Below, piece after piece: positions 1 through 11,806 of a DNA stretch of 64,000 nt. The notes under the pieces were generated by a model that worked only from the letters and a program-made list of their open reading frames with translations, had not been told where the DNA came from and did not search any database. This stretch comes from Hevea brasiliensis (lineage: Eukaryota > Streptophyta > Magnoliopsida > Malpighiales > Euphorbiaceae): assembly GCF_030052815.1 (NCBI RefSeq), contig NC_079510.1, forward strand, positions 47,892,725 to 47,956,724. Reading direction: 5' to 3'. The position numbers and the translations under genes are program-made. Within the stretch, counting starts at the first letter, position 1, and every line of letters begins with the position of its first letter.

Positions 1-88
1 TGTTCTTTTTGTTGGTTTTGACTTCCTAAAACCTTTTATCTTTCTTTCCGCACTGGACTTTTAGCTCGTTAATAATATATATATACAG

Positions 89-2514
89 GATGGAGAGATC
101 TGCAGTGTGTGCCTAATGCTGTAGGATGGGAACTTAACAAAGGCAGACACATATCCAGGGTTATTAACCTTGCTAAATCTATGGATCCTGCAATGTATGT
201 TTTCTGCGATGCCATTCCTTAGTCCACTGTGGTATGATCCCATTGTGTCTTAACTTGTTGAGATATATCTTTCAGGTTGGCCATATCTGCAGCAGATTTG
301 AATTTAAAACTAATGAGATGGCGTGCTTGGCCTTCACTTAACTTGGATGAGTTATCTTCTACCAAGTGTCTTCTCTTAGGAGCAGGTACACTTGGATGCC
401 AGGTTGCCCGGATGCTTATGGTACGTGTTTAAAGGATTATATCCATAACTTCGTATTGCATATGCTGGGTTCTCAAAGATTATGTACATTGTAGGCTTGG
501 GGTGTTCGGAAAATTACGCTACTTGACAATGGCAGGGTGGCAATGTCTAACCCATTAAGGCAGTCCTTGTATACATTGGACAACTGTCTCAATGGAGGTG
601 ATTTTAAAGCCATGGCAGCTGTTAAAAGCCTCAAGCAAATATTTCCTGCTGTGGTAATTGCTTTTTTAACTTTTAAATCTAGTAAGAAAGGCTCAGTTGT
701 GGATAATGATGAACTTTTCTTGTGTTCATCTGTTTTATATTTCTTATCTCAGGAAGCAGAAGGTGTTGTGATGGCAATACCAATGCCTGGGCATCCAGTG
801 AGCAGCCAAGAAGAGGAGAGCGTGCTTGAAGATTGTAGACGTCTGCATGAGTTGGTTGAGTCTCATGATGCAGTTTTTCTCTTGACTGATACAAGAGAAA
901 GCCGTTGGCTTCCAGCCCTCCTTTGTGCAAATGCTAACAAGGTTACATTTCTTATTCCAATTGGTTCATTTTGTACCATTCTTGTGATTTTGGCACTGTG
1001 TTCTTTCATCAAGCTTAGACCACATTGATTAGGAGGATCTGTTTTTACCTGACACCACATAGTTGGATTGAGCATAATTTGCTTCATATTGATATTTTCC
1101 TTTATGTTTTCATCCATCTTTCCTCAGATTACTATAACTGCAGCTCTAGGGTTTGATAGTTTCCTGGTTATGCGACATGGCTCGGGTCCTCTTAACTCAT
1201 CCAATGACGTAAAAGCTGAATCTGAAATTGCTTTATCTGGTGATATGGACAGCCTTGCTTTGGCTGATAGCGGAGGGGAGAGATTGGGTTGTTACTTCTG
1301 CAATGACGTGGTTGCACCAACTGATGTAATTTACTAGAAATGCAATGGATTTGAGAGTTTAGCTTTTTTTTTCCCCTTGTCAAGTCTGGCAATAATTCAT
1401 TTACCCTGTGTTCAGTCGACTGCCAATCGCACTTTGGACCAGCAATGCACCGTTACACGTCCAGGGCTTGCTCCTATTGCTTCTTCTCTTGCAGCTGAAC
1501 TTTTTGTTGACATCTTGCACCATCCTAATGGGTAATCGTAGATTAATTGTCACTGGAAACAATTTTTAGTCATTATGGTGAAGAGTTGATAACAAGTTCT
1601 CATTTTAGCACACTTTGTGGTTTCCGTCTATATCTATACAGGATTTTTGCAGGTGTGATTGCAGACTCCACTAACAGTGGAGGTGGTGACCAACCCCTTG
1701 GTATTCTACCCCATCAGATTCGAGGTTCACTTCATCAATTTTCCCAAATGACACTTGTAGGCCATGCTTCTGAGAGTTGCACTGCTTGTTCCAGCACTGT
1801 AAGTTATAGCTAAAGCAAAAATTTTGCAATTACTTTCATTTGCCTGCTTAATCCATCATAGATTTTCCATTGATGCCATCCCCTGGAATTTTGGAACTTC
1901 ATATTTGATTGCTACTGAATGGATACATTGTCTGAACTAGGGTATCTTGAGTAAATGTCCTATAAATAGGTTTAGAAGCTTAAAATTTCTGGTGGTAACA
2001 ATAATTTGTTCCAAAAATTCAGGAATGAAAGTTCATGAAAGCGAGTGTATCAATTATTCATTGAACATATTATGAGGGATGTCAATGAAGAAAAATCTCT
2101 TCTATATTCCATGTTTTGACGCTTAATGCTGGTGTTCAACATATTCTTTTTGTCCTCCTACCCAAATATAACTGAAAATGTATTTTTCCAAAAGTAACTT
2201 TGGTCAATATATATTGATGAAAAACAACTGATGAGACATTTATTTTTGTTTTAACATTGAATTAAATATCAAACTGCCTACTTCTGTGGTGAAGTGGCAG
2301 TTTAATTTGCAATTTATTTGGTCTGGTATACCATATATATATATATATATATATATACCGAATAAGAAATTGATCTTGCCGTTGATATAGAGAAGAAAAA
2401 GGTTTTATAAAGAGGGAATCCATGTCCAATATAGTAGGACTTCTTAAGAGAAGGTTTCACTAGATGGTAGATCGATGTCATTACCATTTTCCATATGACC
2501 CTCCTTTCATTCAT

Positions 2515-2545
<31 letters not shown>

Positions 2546-2918
2546 TTTTGAGATAGTTGTTATGGAAACTGAATCAGTTCCTCTTTAATCTTGCCAGTGT
2601 TTCTTTAAGTTGTAAGAAATGTTATATATATATAATCAACCTGTGCATGATGATTTGGCTTATATTATTATTTTACTTGATCCTTGGTTCTCTTTCTTGT
2701 TTGAATTATAAGTTCTGATCAAATGAGCTTTTCAGGTGATAACCGAATATCGAAAAAAAGGAAAAGAATTCCTGCTCCCAGCAATTAATCATCCTACCTA
2801 TCTGGAGGATCTCACTGGACTCACAGAGTTGATGAAGTCTGCGAGCTCTTTTAAACTCGACTGTAATAATGAGACAGATGACGATGATGACGATGATGAT
2901 GATTATGTTGAATTGTAA
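89..2918 (+). CDS. ATG7: Autophagy-related protein 7 (E1-like enzyme), 3' part
   Basis: ATG7 is the cytosolic E1-like enzyme that activates ATG8 and ATG12 in autophagy. Eight exons are visible: 89-194, 276-420, 495-653, 753-941, 1128-1325, 1416-1531, 1642-1798 and 2736-2918. All junctions are GT-AG and phases agree throughout, giving about 416 residues of a protein usually near 700; the N-terminal exons lie left of the window. Motifs seen: the nucleotide-binding loop [12 protein letters not shown] (exon 276-420), DTRESRWLP, the CxxC-type zinc motif [11 protein letters not shown], and QQCTVTRPG with the expected catalytic cysteine codon at 1446-1448. A second CxxC occurs in SCTAC, followed by [12 protein letters not shown]. 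The protein ends in an acidic tail of ten consecutive Asp, then YVEL. No frame lesion is seen. The longest visible intron (1799-2735) carries two microsatellites. Confidence 0.95.
2333..2357. repeat. (TA)n microsatellite
   Basis: Perfect AT dinucleotide run inside the last ATG7 intron. Confidence 0.9.
2512..2549. repeat. (ATTT)n microsatellite
   Basis: About nine tetranucleotide units inside the last ATG7 intron. Confidence 0.9.
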
Positions 2919-4252
2919 ATTCCTTCTCATTTTCTTTATAGCCTATAGTCGTACTAAACTTTAGGATTATTTCATTTTAGTGATTAACTTCAAATTGTCA
3001 AAATAATATAACTCAATTTTAAATTATTTTCAAAAAAAGTCATTTTGACTTGTAATAGCAGGTTTTCTTGTTATCAAATTGAAATTGCCATTTTGCCACT
3101 TTATTTTCTTTCTCTATTTCTCTTTTCCATTTTATTCAGATGGAAAGAAGAAAAGAAATTTAGGGAGTATTTAGTATAAATGAATTCTATAAGATTTTGT
3201 GAAATTCATTTGTAAATTTAAAATTTTAATATTTGATTTAAATAAAAATTTATTTAAAAATTTTAATTACTAATTTAATGAAATTTATTATAATTAAATT
3301 AAATTTTATTAAAATTGATAAAATTTATAAATTAATTTTAAATTTAAAATTATATATATTTTAAGTGATAAAATTATTTTTTTATTATATATTATTTTAT
3401 TTATTTTAAACATAAAATTTATTTTTTATGAAATGAATTTTATATTTAATATAAAATATATTAAATAAAGAAATTAATTTATAAATAAATTTTATTATGA
3501 AATTCATTTATAAAAGAAATAAATTTTATGACATAATTGAATTGAATAAAATTTTAATTTTATTTATTTTAAATATAAAATTTATTTTTTATGAAATGAA
3601 TTTTATATTTAATATAAAATATATTAAATAAAGAAATTAATTTATAAATAAATTTTATTATGAAATTCATTTATAAAAGAAATAAATTTTATGACATAAT
3701 TGAACTGAATAAAATTTTAATCTTTAAATTCTTTTGTCTGGACATTAAATAAAAAAGAGAAAGGAGGAAGAAGGAAACATTTCATTTCTCAACTCCGTTA
3801 TAATTTTCTCAACTCTTTTATAATTAACACAACTCATTTCTCACTAAATTGATAGAGATAGAAAATATAAAGAAATTTGTATTATTTATATTAAAATATT
3901 TAAATGTCTTTTTATAATATAATAGATATATAAAAAATAAGGGTATAATAATTATTTTTCGTCTTTGCTTTTAAGAGAGAAATTGTATTTCTCTTGCTTA
4001 TCCATATAACACAAAATAAATTAAATATTTTTTTTTCTTCATTTTTCTTATTTAATTTATCTTCATTTTCTTTACACAATTAAAATCTAAATAAAAAGTT
4101 AATCAAAATAAGAATTAATAAAAAATTAAAACTAATAATCAAAATGCGAAATTACTTTTAAAAAATAATAATTTTACAAAATAAAATTATGAATTAGTAA
4201 AAAAATAAAATTAAGGTCAAATTGGAAAAAGTTAAATACAATGAAAATAATG
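2919..4252. other. AT-rich intergenic DNA 3' of ATG7
   Basis: The 3' flank of ATG7 runs into very AT-rich sequence. No gene is seen. It contains the tandem duplication listed separately and ends at the insertion site of the gypsy element. The sequence to the right of that element (14469 onward) has the same character, as expected if they were once continuous. Confidence 0.7.
3394..3721. repeat. Two-copy tandem duplication, 163-bp unit
   Basis: The segment ending near 3557 is repeated immediately with a constant offset of 163 bp; for example the ATGAAATGAATTTTATATTT block begins at 3428 and again at 3591. Only two or three mismatches were noticed by eye, so this is a recent local duplication in AT-rich DNA. 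Confidence 0.85.
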
Positions 4253-4257
4253 CTTGG
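4253..4257. repeat. Target site duplication CTTGG (left)
   Basis: CTTGG directly before the TG of the left LTR matches CTTGG at 14464-14468 directly after the CA of the right LTR. A 5-bp duplication is the expected LTR-retrotransposon footprint. Confidence 0.93.
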
Positions 4258-6884
4258 TGTCACGACCCAACTTATGGGCCGGACCGGCACTAGGACCTGG
4301 GCCAGCCTAAAGCCCCCGAGGCCCGTGGTAAGCCTAACTGTTCATTAACCCAACTCTAAGGCCCATTTGGGCCCAATATCAAGAAAACAAACGGACAGAG
4401 TCCGGCCATAAAATGGACTTACCAACGGGGAGTTTTCGACTCACCCGACCTGTAAACAAAGTATATAGTCAATTGGGGAGCTCAGCTCACCCTCCACATA
4501 CTCATCAACATAATAATAAATGGGAGCTCAGCTTCCTCATCCAATCCATCAAACATGCATAGCATATTAAGTTTACAGGTCCCAAAATAATAATTTAGTT
4601 TACAGACCCAAATCAAATAAACATTTCTAACACATGCGGAAATTCTAAGATTTAACAAGTTTATACAAGTAATAATTGACTGCGAGGAGAAAGCAGTTAA
4701 TCTCAAAAATATCCTCCCGTGGCTGTAAAAATTTTTTAACAGAGTGAGCGTTCGACTCGAGAGTAAAATATCAATTTTAACCATAATCTCAGAACTATCT
4801 CAAACTAATGCAACTGTGGAATGAAATGCAACATCAAGAATAAATTCACATCATAGCATCAAAAGGTAATTTGGAGCACTCACGCACTCGTAGCATCGGT
4901 CATAATATATGGGAGCCGATCCCTATACGACTCTCTTAAATCCAACTGGTGCCGAAGAACTCAGCTCGGACTTCCACTTAATAACTAAATCGAGGGTCCC
5001 AGCGAAGAACTCAAGCCGTGACTACCCCTCGAAGGATCGGGTCCCAGCGAAGAACTCAAGTCGTGACTACCCGTCCTACCCATAGTCCACACCACATCAC
5101 ATGCACGCCAACGCACGCACACTGCTCCAAATTACCGCAACAACATTCATGGCACTTTAACAGTTATCAATGCAACATAAATAGTGCCTAGAGTTTAACT
5201 ACATAATTATATGCATATAAGTGATGCATGGGCATGCTGAACATATAATAATATCGAAATTACAATTAAAATTAATATTTTACTCACAGACTTGACGACA
5301 ATCACTGTGGCGGCTGGGCGGAGGAAGGAGGCTGTCCCGGCTCACCTGACAATTTTATTACAATCATTTAATAAATTTGACTCAATACAAACAAAGAAAA
5401 AGACCAATACATCCTAAGTCGTGCAGAAAATCCGGCAGAGTCTCCCCTATACATAGGACCTACCCAACCTGCAAAAAGGGCTCAAAACACACTTCTATAT
5501 TCACAATCCATATGTCCACAACTCAATCACATCACACAGCCCCTCCTGGGCCCACCAATTCAATCATCCATCACAACATGTAAAATTTCAATTTAATCCC
5601 TATAATTGACCATTTTTGCAAAAACTACCCAAATAAGCTCTAAAAATTCTATAACTTTGCCCCGCGGTCCTTAGCAATATTATTAAGCTATTGCAAAAAG
5701 AATCATAATTTTCTAAGCTACCACGAATATTTTATGGATTTTTAATCCTATTTAAGCACTAGAAAATTACGAAAAAACAAGGTTCGGGTTTACCTTTGCC
5801 AATTCTGACTTCGGGAACGCGCTCGGGACGTCTGACAATGGGGGGCTAGCCAAAACCTCGGTCCAATTCGGAGACTTTTCTGGTAACGGGTCTGTCTGGC
5901 CGGAATTTCGCAGACCCGGTCAACTGTCGAATTTTTGCGAATCGAGGATACCTACAGGAAGCCCATAACACGGGGGTTAGTACATAAATTTTTCAGAATT
6001 TTCTAAGCTCATTAAATGCTCAGAAAAACACTGCGAAGTTCCGTGGGACCCACCGAAAAACGATGTCGGAAAAATTTGAAATTTATGTCGCCGCGAAGCT
6101 CTCGAAGAGTGGAGCGTGCTGGTAGCCTCGGTTTTCTCGTGGGATTCACGGTTTTCTAGAAATCTAGCCCAAAAGTCGAAATGGGCTAAAATCTTCCAGA
6201 GCAAAAATCGGACAAACCGCTCGATGGATTTCGGCGTTCTTGGTGTCTATGGAAAGGTCTCGTCGAGTAGATGATTTTAGACACAAGACCCGGTCCAATT
6301 GGTAGCCGGATCGGCCGGATTTTGGCCGGGAAGCCGAGAAGTCGCGCGCGGGCTGCGCGTCCGTTCCAAGGCCGTTTTCCGGCGTTCCAGGCGGCGGCCG
6401 GCCGTGGGGGAAGGCCGAGGTGGGGCGCCGGCGAGGTGGGGACGCAGGGGAGGCGGCGGCGCGGCAAGGGGAGGAGGGAGGAGAGAGAAAAGAGAGAGAG
6501 AAGAGGAGAGGGTCGACGCGCGCGGGAGGGAGGAGAAAAAGAGAAGAAGACCGGTCCGATTCGACCGGTCCGATCCGGTCCGGTTCGATTCGGCCGGTTC
6601 GATTCAATATACAAAATTTTGAATTTTTACTCTGCCTCGGGACCGAAAACGAGGTCCAAAAATTTCGAAAAAATTCCAGAAAACTCAGAAAAATACGTAG
6701 ACTCCAAATATATTTTTAGTTTTGCCACGTGGTCTTTAAATTAATTTTTAAAAATCATCAAAGTTTATATTTTTCGAAAATCGAACCCGATTTTTAAAGT
6801 CCGAAAAATCTCAAAAAAATTCCTAAAATTTAAATAAAATAAAAATACCAAAAATGCTCATAAATTTAAAATTTTTGGGGTGTT
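4258..6884 (-). repeat. Left LTR (3' LTR of the gypsy element)
   Basis: About 2.63 kb, near-identical to 11823-14463. It begins TGTCACGACCC on the plus strand. Its inner end stops at GGGGTGTT and runs into CCCCCTTACAG, where the other LTR ends GGTGTTACA, so the terminal bases are lost. The section around 4660-4950 shows about a dozen small deletions relative to the other copy. The section near 6300-6600 is GC- and purine-rich. Long reading frames there (Arg/Gly/Glu-rich) occur in both strands and are compositional artefacts. Confidence 0.92.
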
Positions 6885-6900
6885 CCCCCTTACAGAAAAT
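6885..6900 (-). other. Polypurine tract region of the gypsy element
   Basis: Read on the minus strand, an AAGGGGGA purine run directly precedes the LTR start, the usual site of plus-strand priming. The junction with the LTR is damaged: the expected TGTA of the LTR end is missing. Confidence 0.6.
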
Positions 6901-6940
6901 TCGTCCTCGAATTTTACACAAGGCAGAATAAAGCACATGA

Positions 6941-7309
6941 TTATACATTGAACAAATAAGGGTACTTGCTACGCATGTCCCGTTCTGACTCCCAGGTGCA
7001 CTCTTCCACTGACTGACTCCTCCACAAAACCTTAACCATAGGGATCTGTTTGGATCTCAGCTGCCTCACTTGGTAGTCCACTATAGCTACAGGCTGCTCC
7101 TCAAATGTCAAGTTCTCTTTTAGCTCTATCACATCCGGCTGTAGTACATGAGAAGGATCTGGAATGTATTTCCTGAGCATGGAGATGTGAAACACGGGAT
7201 GAACGTAAGAAAGGTTGGGTGGTAGCTCCAATGTAGGCAATCGCTCCAACTCTATCAAGAACCTCAAAAGGTTCGATATACCGAGGTGCCAACTTGCCCT
7301 TCTTTCCAA
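6941..7309 (-). pseudogene. Gypsy integrase C-terminus and chromodomain-like tail
   Basis: The minus-strand reading contains LSYVHPVFHISMLRKYIPD, the usual C-terminal signature of plant gypsy integrases. It is followed by EEQPVAIVDYQVRQLRSK and VKVLWRSQSVEECTWESE, matching the chromodomain-type targeting module of plant chromoviruses. It ends at a stop near 6941, just before the polypurine tract. It is separated by a frame change near 7220 from the upstream integrase part, so it is not translated in one piece with the catalytic core. Confidence 0.85.
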
Positions 7310-8379
7310 ATCTCATGACTCCTTCATTGGAGAAACCTTCAGAATACATAGTCGCCATCGCAAACTCCACATCCTCCGTCTGGGTCCGCATAACTCTTCC
7401 GCCATCGAAAGTCAAGCTGCTCTCGATTAAAGGAACTACCTCAAGTGTATCGCACTAGGTCTACATCATGCACCTTCGCTTCCCCATTTCTCGCCCAACA
7501 CAGAGGAGACCTACACTTTCTTCCATATAATGCCTCATAGGGTGCCATCCCTATGCTGGAGTGGTAACTGTTGTTGTAGGCAAACTCCACCAAAGCTAGC
7601 TGCTCATCCCATTGACCTCCAAAATCCAAGACACTCATGCGAAGCATGTCTTCCAGTGTTTGGATTGTCCTTTCGACCGTCCGTCTGCGAGGGTGGAAAG
7701 CCGCATCAAGTTCAATCAGGTGCCAAGTGCCTCCAGAAACTTTCTCCAAAACCGAGAAGTGAATCAGCCCTCTCGCCGATATTATGTAAGCCGAAACTCC
7801 ATGCAATCTGACTATTTCTCGAATGTAGAGCCGAGCATACTGTGCCACAGAATATGTAGTCTTCACAGGTAAGAAGTGAGCTGATTTGGTCAAGCGGTCT
7901 ACAATTACCCATTTCGAATCACATCCTCGCGTGGTACGAGGCAACCCAGTCACAAAATCCATAGTGATCATTTCCCACTTCCATTCTGGGATAGGGAGCT
8001 CTTGCAGCTTCCCTGACGGTCTCTGGTGTTCAAACTTCACCTTCTGACAAGTCAAGCACTTGGACACAAAGTCTGCTATGTCTCTCTTCATGCCATTCCA
8101 CCAATAGCTATCTTTCACATCATGGTACATCTTGGTGGAACCTGGGTGGACACTGTACAGTGTATAGTGTGCCTCTCGCATGATTTCATTCCTGAGGTTG
8201 TCCACATCGGGCACACATATCCTAGAACCTTGCACTAGGGCGCCATCATTGGCAAATCCAAACTCACCACCTTCACCTTGTTGTACTCTTTCTATAATCT
8301 TCATCAGTTGTTGGTCTCGAAACTCTAACTCGCCCTCAAGTCCGGCCTCACCAAAAGTGAGCCAACAATACCCCCTCAT
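7101..8379 (-). pseudogene. Gypsy integrase (defective)
   Basis: The minus strand carries an HHCC zinc region (AHYTLYSVHPG ... CLTCQK), then the core starting with ITMDFVTGLP (first catalytic Asp), and later LEDMLRMSVLDFGGQWDE and EFAYNNSYHSSIGMAPYEAL, all typical of gypsy integrases. Where the family has its second catalytic Asp, the reading is ISARGLIHF, and the following stretch up to AAFHP is scrambled, consistent with substitutions and compensating indels. The frame stops near 7441. The GKKGKLAPRYI segment continues in another frame to about 7220. The enzyme cannot be functional as read. Confidence 0.9.
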
Positions 8380-8836
8380 CTGAAAGATCTAGGATTAAAC
8401 CTTGATCCATCAACTCATGTACCTCCTGAATCAATGGTCTCTTCTCTACTGAAATGTGCGCCAAACTGCCAGAAGATTTTCTGCTCAAGGCATCTGCCAC
8501 AACATTGGCCTTTCCAGGGTGGTACTGGATGGTGCAATCATAGTCTTTCAGAAGCTCCATCCATCTCCTCTGTCTCAAGTTTAAATCCCTCTGTTGAAAG
8601 ATGTACTTCAAGCTCTTGTGGTCGGTGTATATCTCGCACACTTCACCATACAGATAGTGTCTCCAGATCTTTAGTGCAAAGATTATAGCCGCCATTTCCA
8701 AATCATGGGTGGGGTAGTTCTGCTCATGCCTCTTCAGCTGCCTTGAAGCATAAGCCACTACCTTTCCATTCTGCATCAAAACACACCCTAGGCCAACTCT
8801 GGAGGCGTCACAATACACCAGTGTATCCTTCACCAC
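8348..8836 (-). pseudogene. Gypsy RNase H domain
   Basis: The minus-strand frame includes [16 protein letters not shown] (catalytic Asp), [19 protein letters not shown] (catalytic Glu region), [10 protein letters not shown] (Asp) and [12 protein letters not shown], the standard order for Ty3/gypsy RNase H following reverse transcriptase. The frame opens after a stop and changes at its 3' end where integrase begins. Confidence 0.92.
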
Positions 8837-8889
8837 TCACAAAGTTGTGTCAACACAGGGCGGTGGTTAGACACTCCTTAAGCTTCGGA

Positions 8890-9870
8890 AACTCACCTCA
8901 CGCATCTGTCCAAATGAATGGAACATTCTTCCTGGTCAACTTAGTTAGGGGAGCCGCTATCCTGGAGAACTCTTGTACAAAACGCCTATAGTAGCCAGCT
9001 AAACCCAGAAAACTTCGCATCTCAGTGACTGTTGTAGGCCTAAGCCAATCGATTCTGACTTCAATTTTCTTGGGATCCACTTGAATGCCGTCACTAGAAA
9101 CCACGTGTCCCAAGAATGAGATGCTTTTTAGCCAAAATTCACATTTTGAAAATTTGGCATATAGCTGGTGCTCCCTCAACATCTGCAACACCATCCTCAA
9201 GTGCCACACTTGTTCTTCCTCGGTCCGAGAGTATACCAGAATGTCATCTATGAATACGATGACAAAACGGTCCAAAAATGGCTTGAACACCTGTTCATCA
9301 AGTCCATGAAGGTCTTTGGTGCATTAGTGAGTCCAAAAGACATCACCAAGAACTCATAATGACCATATCTTGTCCTCGAAGCCGCTTTTGGACACGTCCT
9401 CATTCCCGATTCTCAATCGATGGTAGCCCGATCGCAGTCTATCTTGGAAAAGAATCTAGCTCCTTGAGCCGATCAAACAAATCATCGATCCGAGGAAGTG
9501 GATACTTGTTCTTCATACCACCTTGTTCACCGTATGTAGTCGATACACAACCTCAATGACCCATCCTTCTTTCTCACAAATAGAACAGAGCGCCAAGGTG
9601 AAGTGCTCGGACGTATAAAACCCTTGTCCAAAAGCTCCTGTAGTTGCTCCTTGACTCTTTCAATTCTGGTGCCATCCTGTAAGGTGGCATTGATATGGGG
9701 TTTGTACCCGGCACAACATCAATGCAAAACTCTATTTCCTTCCTGGTGGCAACCCTGGAAGCTCCTCTGGGAAGACATCCATAAATTCTCTGACAACAGG
9801 AACATTTTCCATGCTGACACCTTCTACAGATGTATCTCTCACCAATGCCAAATACCCTTGGCATTCACGC
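8890..9870 (-). pseudogene. Gypsy reverse transcriptase (fragmented)
   Basis: The N-terminal part ([20 protein letters not shown]) lies at about 9700-9780 in one frame. The palm with [12 protein letters not shown] lies at about 9240-9260 in another; the FIDD box at 9243-9254 is the usual gypsy variant of the YxDD active site. Downstream [17 protein letters not shown] and [17 protein letters not shown] are the connection to RNase H. The segment between about 9300 and 9600 cannot be read in a single frame, so several indels separate the fingers from the palm. Confidence 0.88.
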
Positions 9871-10347
9871 CTCAATATTTTTCTGGCACTAATTGCTGAC
9901 ACCAAATTATATGGAGCCACGCTCCTGTCACCATCAAAGCTAAACTCTTCCACACCAGGTATGTGGAAATACACCTTTTTGTTCCTGCAGTCTAAAGTGG
10001 CATAGTGAGTTGACAACCAATCCATCCCCAGGATTACATCAAAATCCATTACTGGTAGAGGAACCAAGTCTGCTGGGAGGATCTTTCCATCCACCACCAC
10101 TAGGCTACCCGGAAAAACCATATATACATCTATGTTGTCACTAAGTGGGGTAGCTACTGACAAAGGGTACTCTAAAGTTGTAGGGTTTCTACCCAACCTC
10201 ATGGCAAACACAGGGGAGACAAATGAGTGCGTAGCACCCGGATCTATCAAAACACGAGCCTCATAAGAATGTACTGAAGAATACCGCCACAACCGCATTG
10301 GAAGCTCGAGCATCTGGTGGGTCGTGGTGAAAACCCGAGCTTGACCC
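9732..10347 (-). pseudogene. Gypsy aspartic protease region
   Basis: The minus-strand reading has VLIDPGATHSFVS (10221-10253), the protease active-site motif in the D-P-G-A form common in plant gypsy elements. It is followed by LPVMDFDVILGMDWLSTHYA and CRNKKVYF. It is fused in frame behind the gag end and continues toward the reverse transcriptase, stopping near 9732. Confidence 0.9.
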
Positions 10348-11600
10348 CTACCCCGAGTGGCGTAACCTTGATCGACTTCTACCTCGACCGCCTCCAAATC
10401 CACGTCCTCCTTGTCCTCGGCCCTGTTGGCCACTGAACTGACTGCCTGCCATGTTGGAAGTACCCGGATACAACTGGCGAGGAACATTTGCAACAGAACC
10501 CTGTGACCCCATCTGTGGCTCGCTGAACATGGGGCATTCCCTAGCAAAGTGACCTGGTTGGCCACACCTGAAGCATACTCCTGACCCCATCAAACAAGGT
10601 CCTGAATGTCCTCTTTCACACTGTGCACACGGTGCCAAAGAGGATCTGAACTGCACCAATCGCTGCGTGACCACTACCAATCCTGCACTGGTTCAATCCT
10701 CGTGGTTTAAGTCTAAAACCACTTCTCTTGTTCCTACTCTTTCCTCTGTAATTACTCTGGCCACCACTATCCGGAGTACCCATTTGGGGAACACCGGTAG
10801 AACCCTCTGCCTGCTTTTTCTTTGCTCTTCCATTGTCATCCACAAAGATAGCTAATCTCTATCTGTCTGCTCGATCAACTACCACGTCAAAAGATCGACG
10901 ACATCATGGCCAGTTTGCATACCTCTGTCAAGCCCCTTTAGGAATCTTTTCACCTTCATAGTCTCTCAGAGATACTGCCGTAGGGGCATATCTGCCAATT
11001 CCAATTCTCAGCATATTCATCTACAGTCCTGCAATTCTGTCTTAAGGCCTCATAGGCCCACTGCTTCTGATCTCTTATACTTTCTGGCACAAACCTATTT
11101 ATAAAAAGTTCCACAAACTGATCCCTTGTCAAAACCTCCATCCTGTGTAACACGTAGTCATTCATCCAGTGTCTAGGCATAGGCCCCATGACATGCTGCA
11201 TACACTCTATCAATCTTCTATCACCAATCAGTAATTCTGCTCTCGCCGTCGCAGAATCTAAAAACCGATATGCATCGTCGACACATCATAAGTACCGTGC
11301 ACCAACTTCTTGAAATTTATGATCTGCTTGTAAGATTCCTCTCTTGGTGCGTGGATCGCTCATCGTGGAGGGTGGACCATATACTACGCCATCATGTCGA
11401 TGGTTCTCTGCGAAGAGTAGCCGCCATGGGGTCCATGGGACCTGTGCCATGAAAGACTGTTCTGAGCGTGGGCAATGCTCTTCTACTTGAGCGACTCTAG
11501 GCCTCCTACCCCGCCTCCTGGCGGCGCCTCATCTGTCCGACACCTCGTCGACACATCCAGTTACAGTGCGATGGCGGCTCTCCCGCTTCTACGCATTTTC
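10348..11600 (-). pseudogene. Gypsy gag (capsid and zinc knuckles)
   Basis: The capsid-type segment at 10956-11213 reads LTRDQFVELFINRFVPESI and QKQWAYEALRQ, typical of the Retrotrans_gag family. Upstream coding continues to about 11500 with stops in frame. A nucleocapsid follows: a degenerate knuckle CAQCERGHSGPC, then a canonical CCHC knuckle CFRCGQPGHFAREC at 10534-10575. A Gly/Arg/Gln-rich linker leads to the protease. Frame changes near 10680-10950 separate capsid and nucleocapsid. Confidence 0.85.
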
Positions 11601-11806
11601 CTGAAATTCAGCAGCATTAGCCCACAAAATTCAAAACCGCGCATTACACAGCTCTATAGACTCATATTTACACACAATATATGAAGCAGAAACTAGAAGC
11701 AAAGACGACAATGCAAGACGAATGTGGACCCTATTTTTCCGCATGTGACTCCTAATAGACTCTTCCCAACACTTTAGACAACATTCCCTAAGAATCTGGA
11801 GCCTAA

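Noticed and set aside
6164..6744. Several long overlapping frames on both strands (Arg/Gly/Glu- or Ser/Pro-rich), repeated at 13851-14320
   Set aside because: They lie in the GC-rich part of both gypsy LTRs, occur in up to four frames at once, and have no domain; open frames follow from low stop-codon density.
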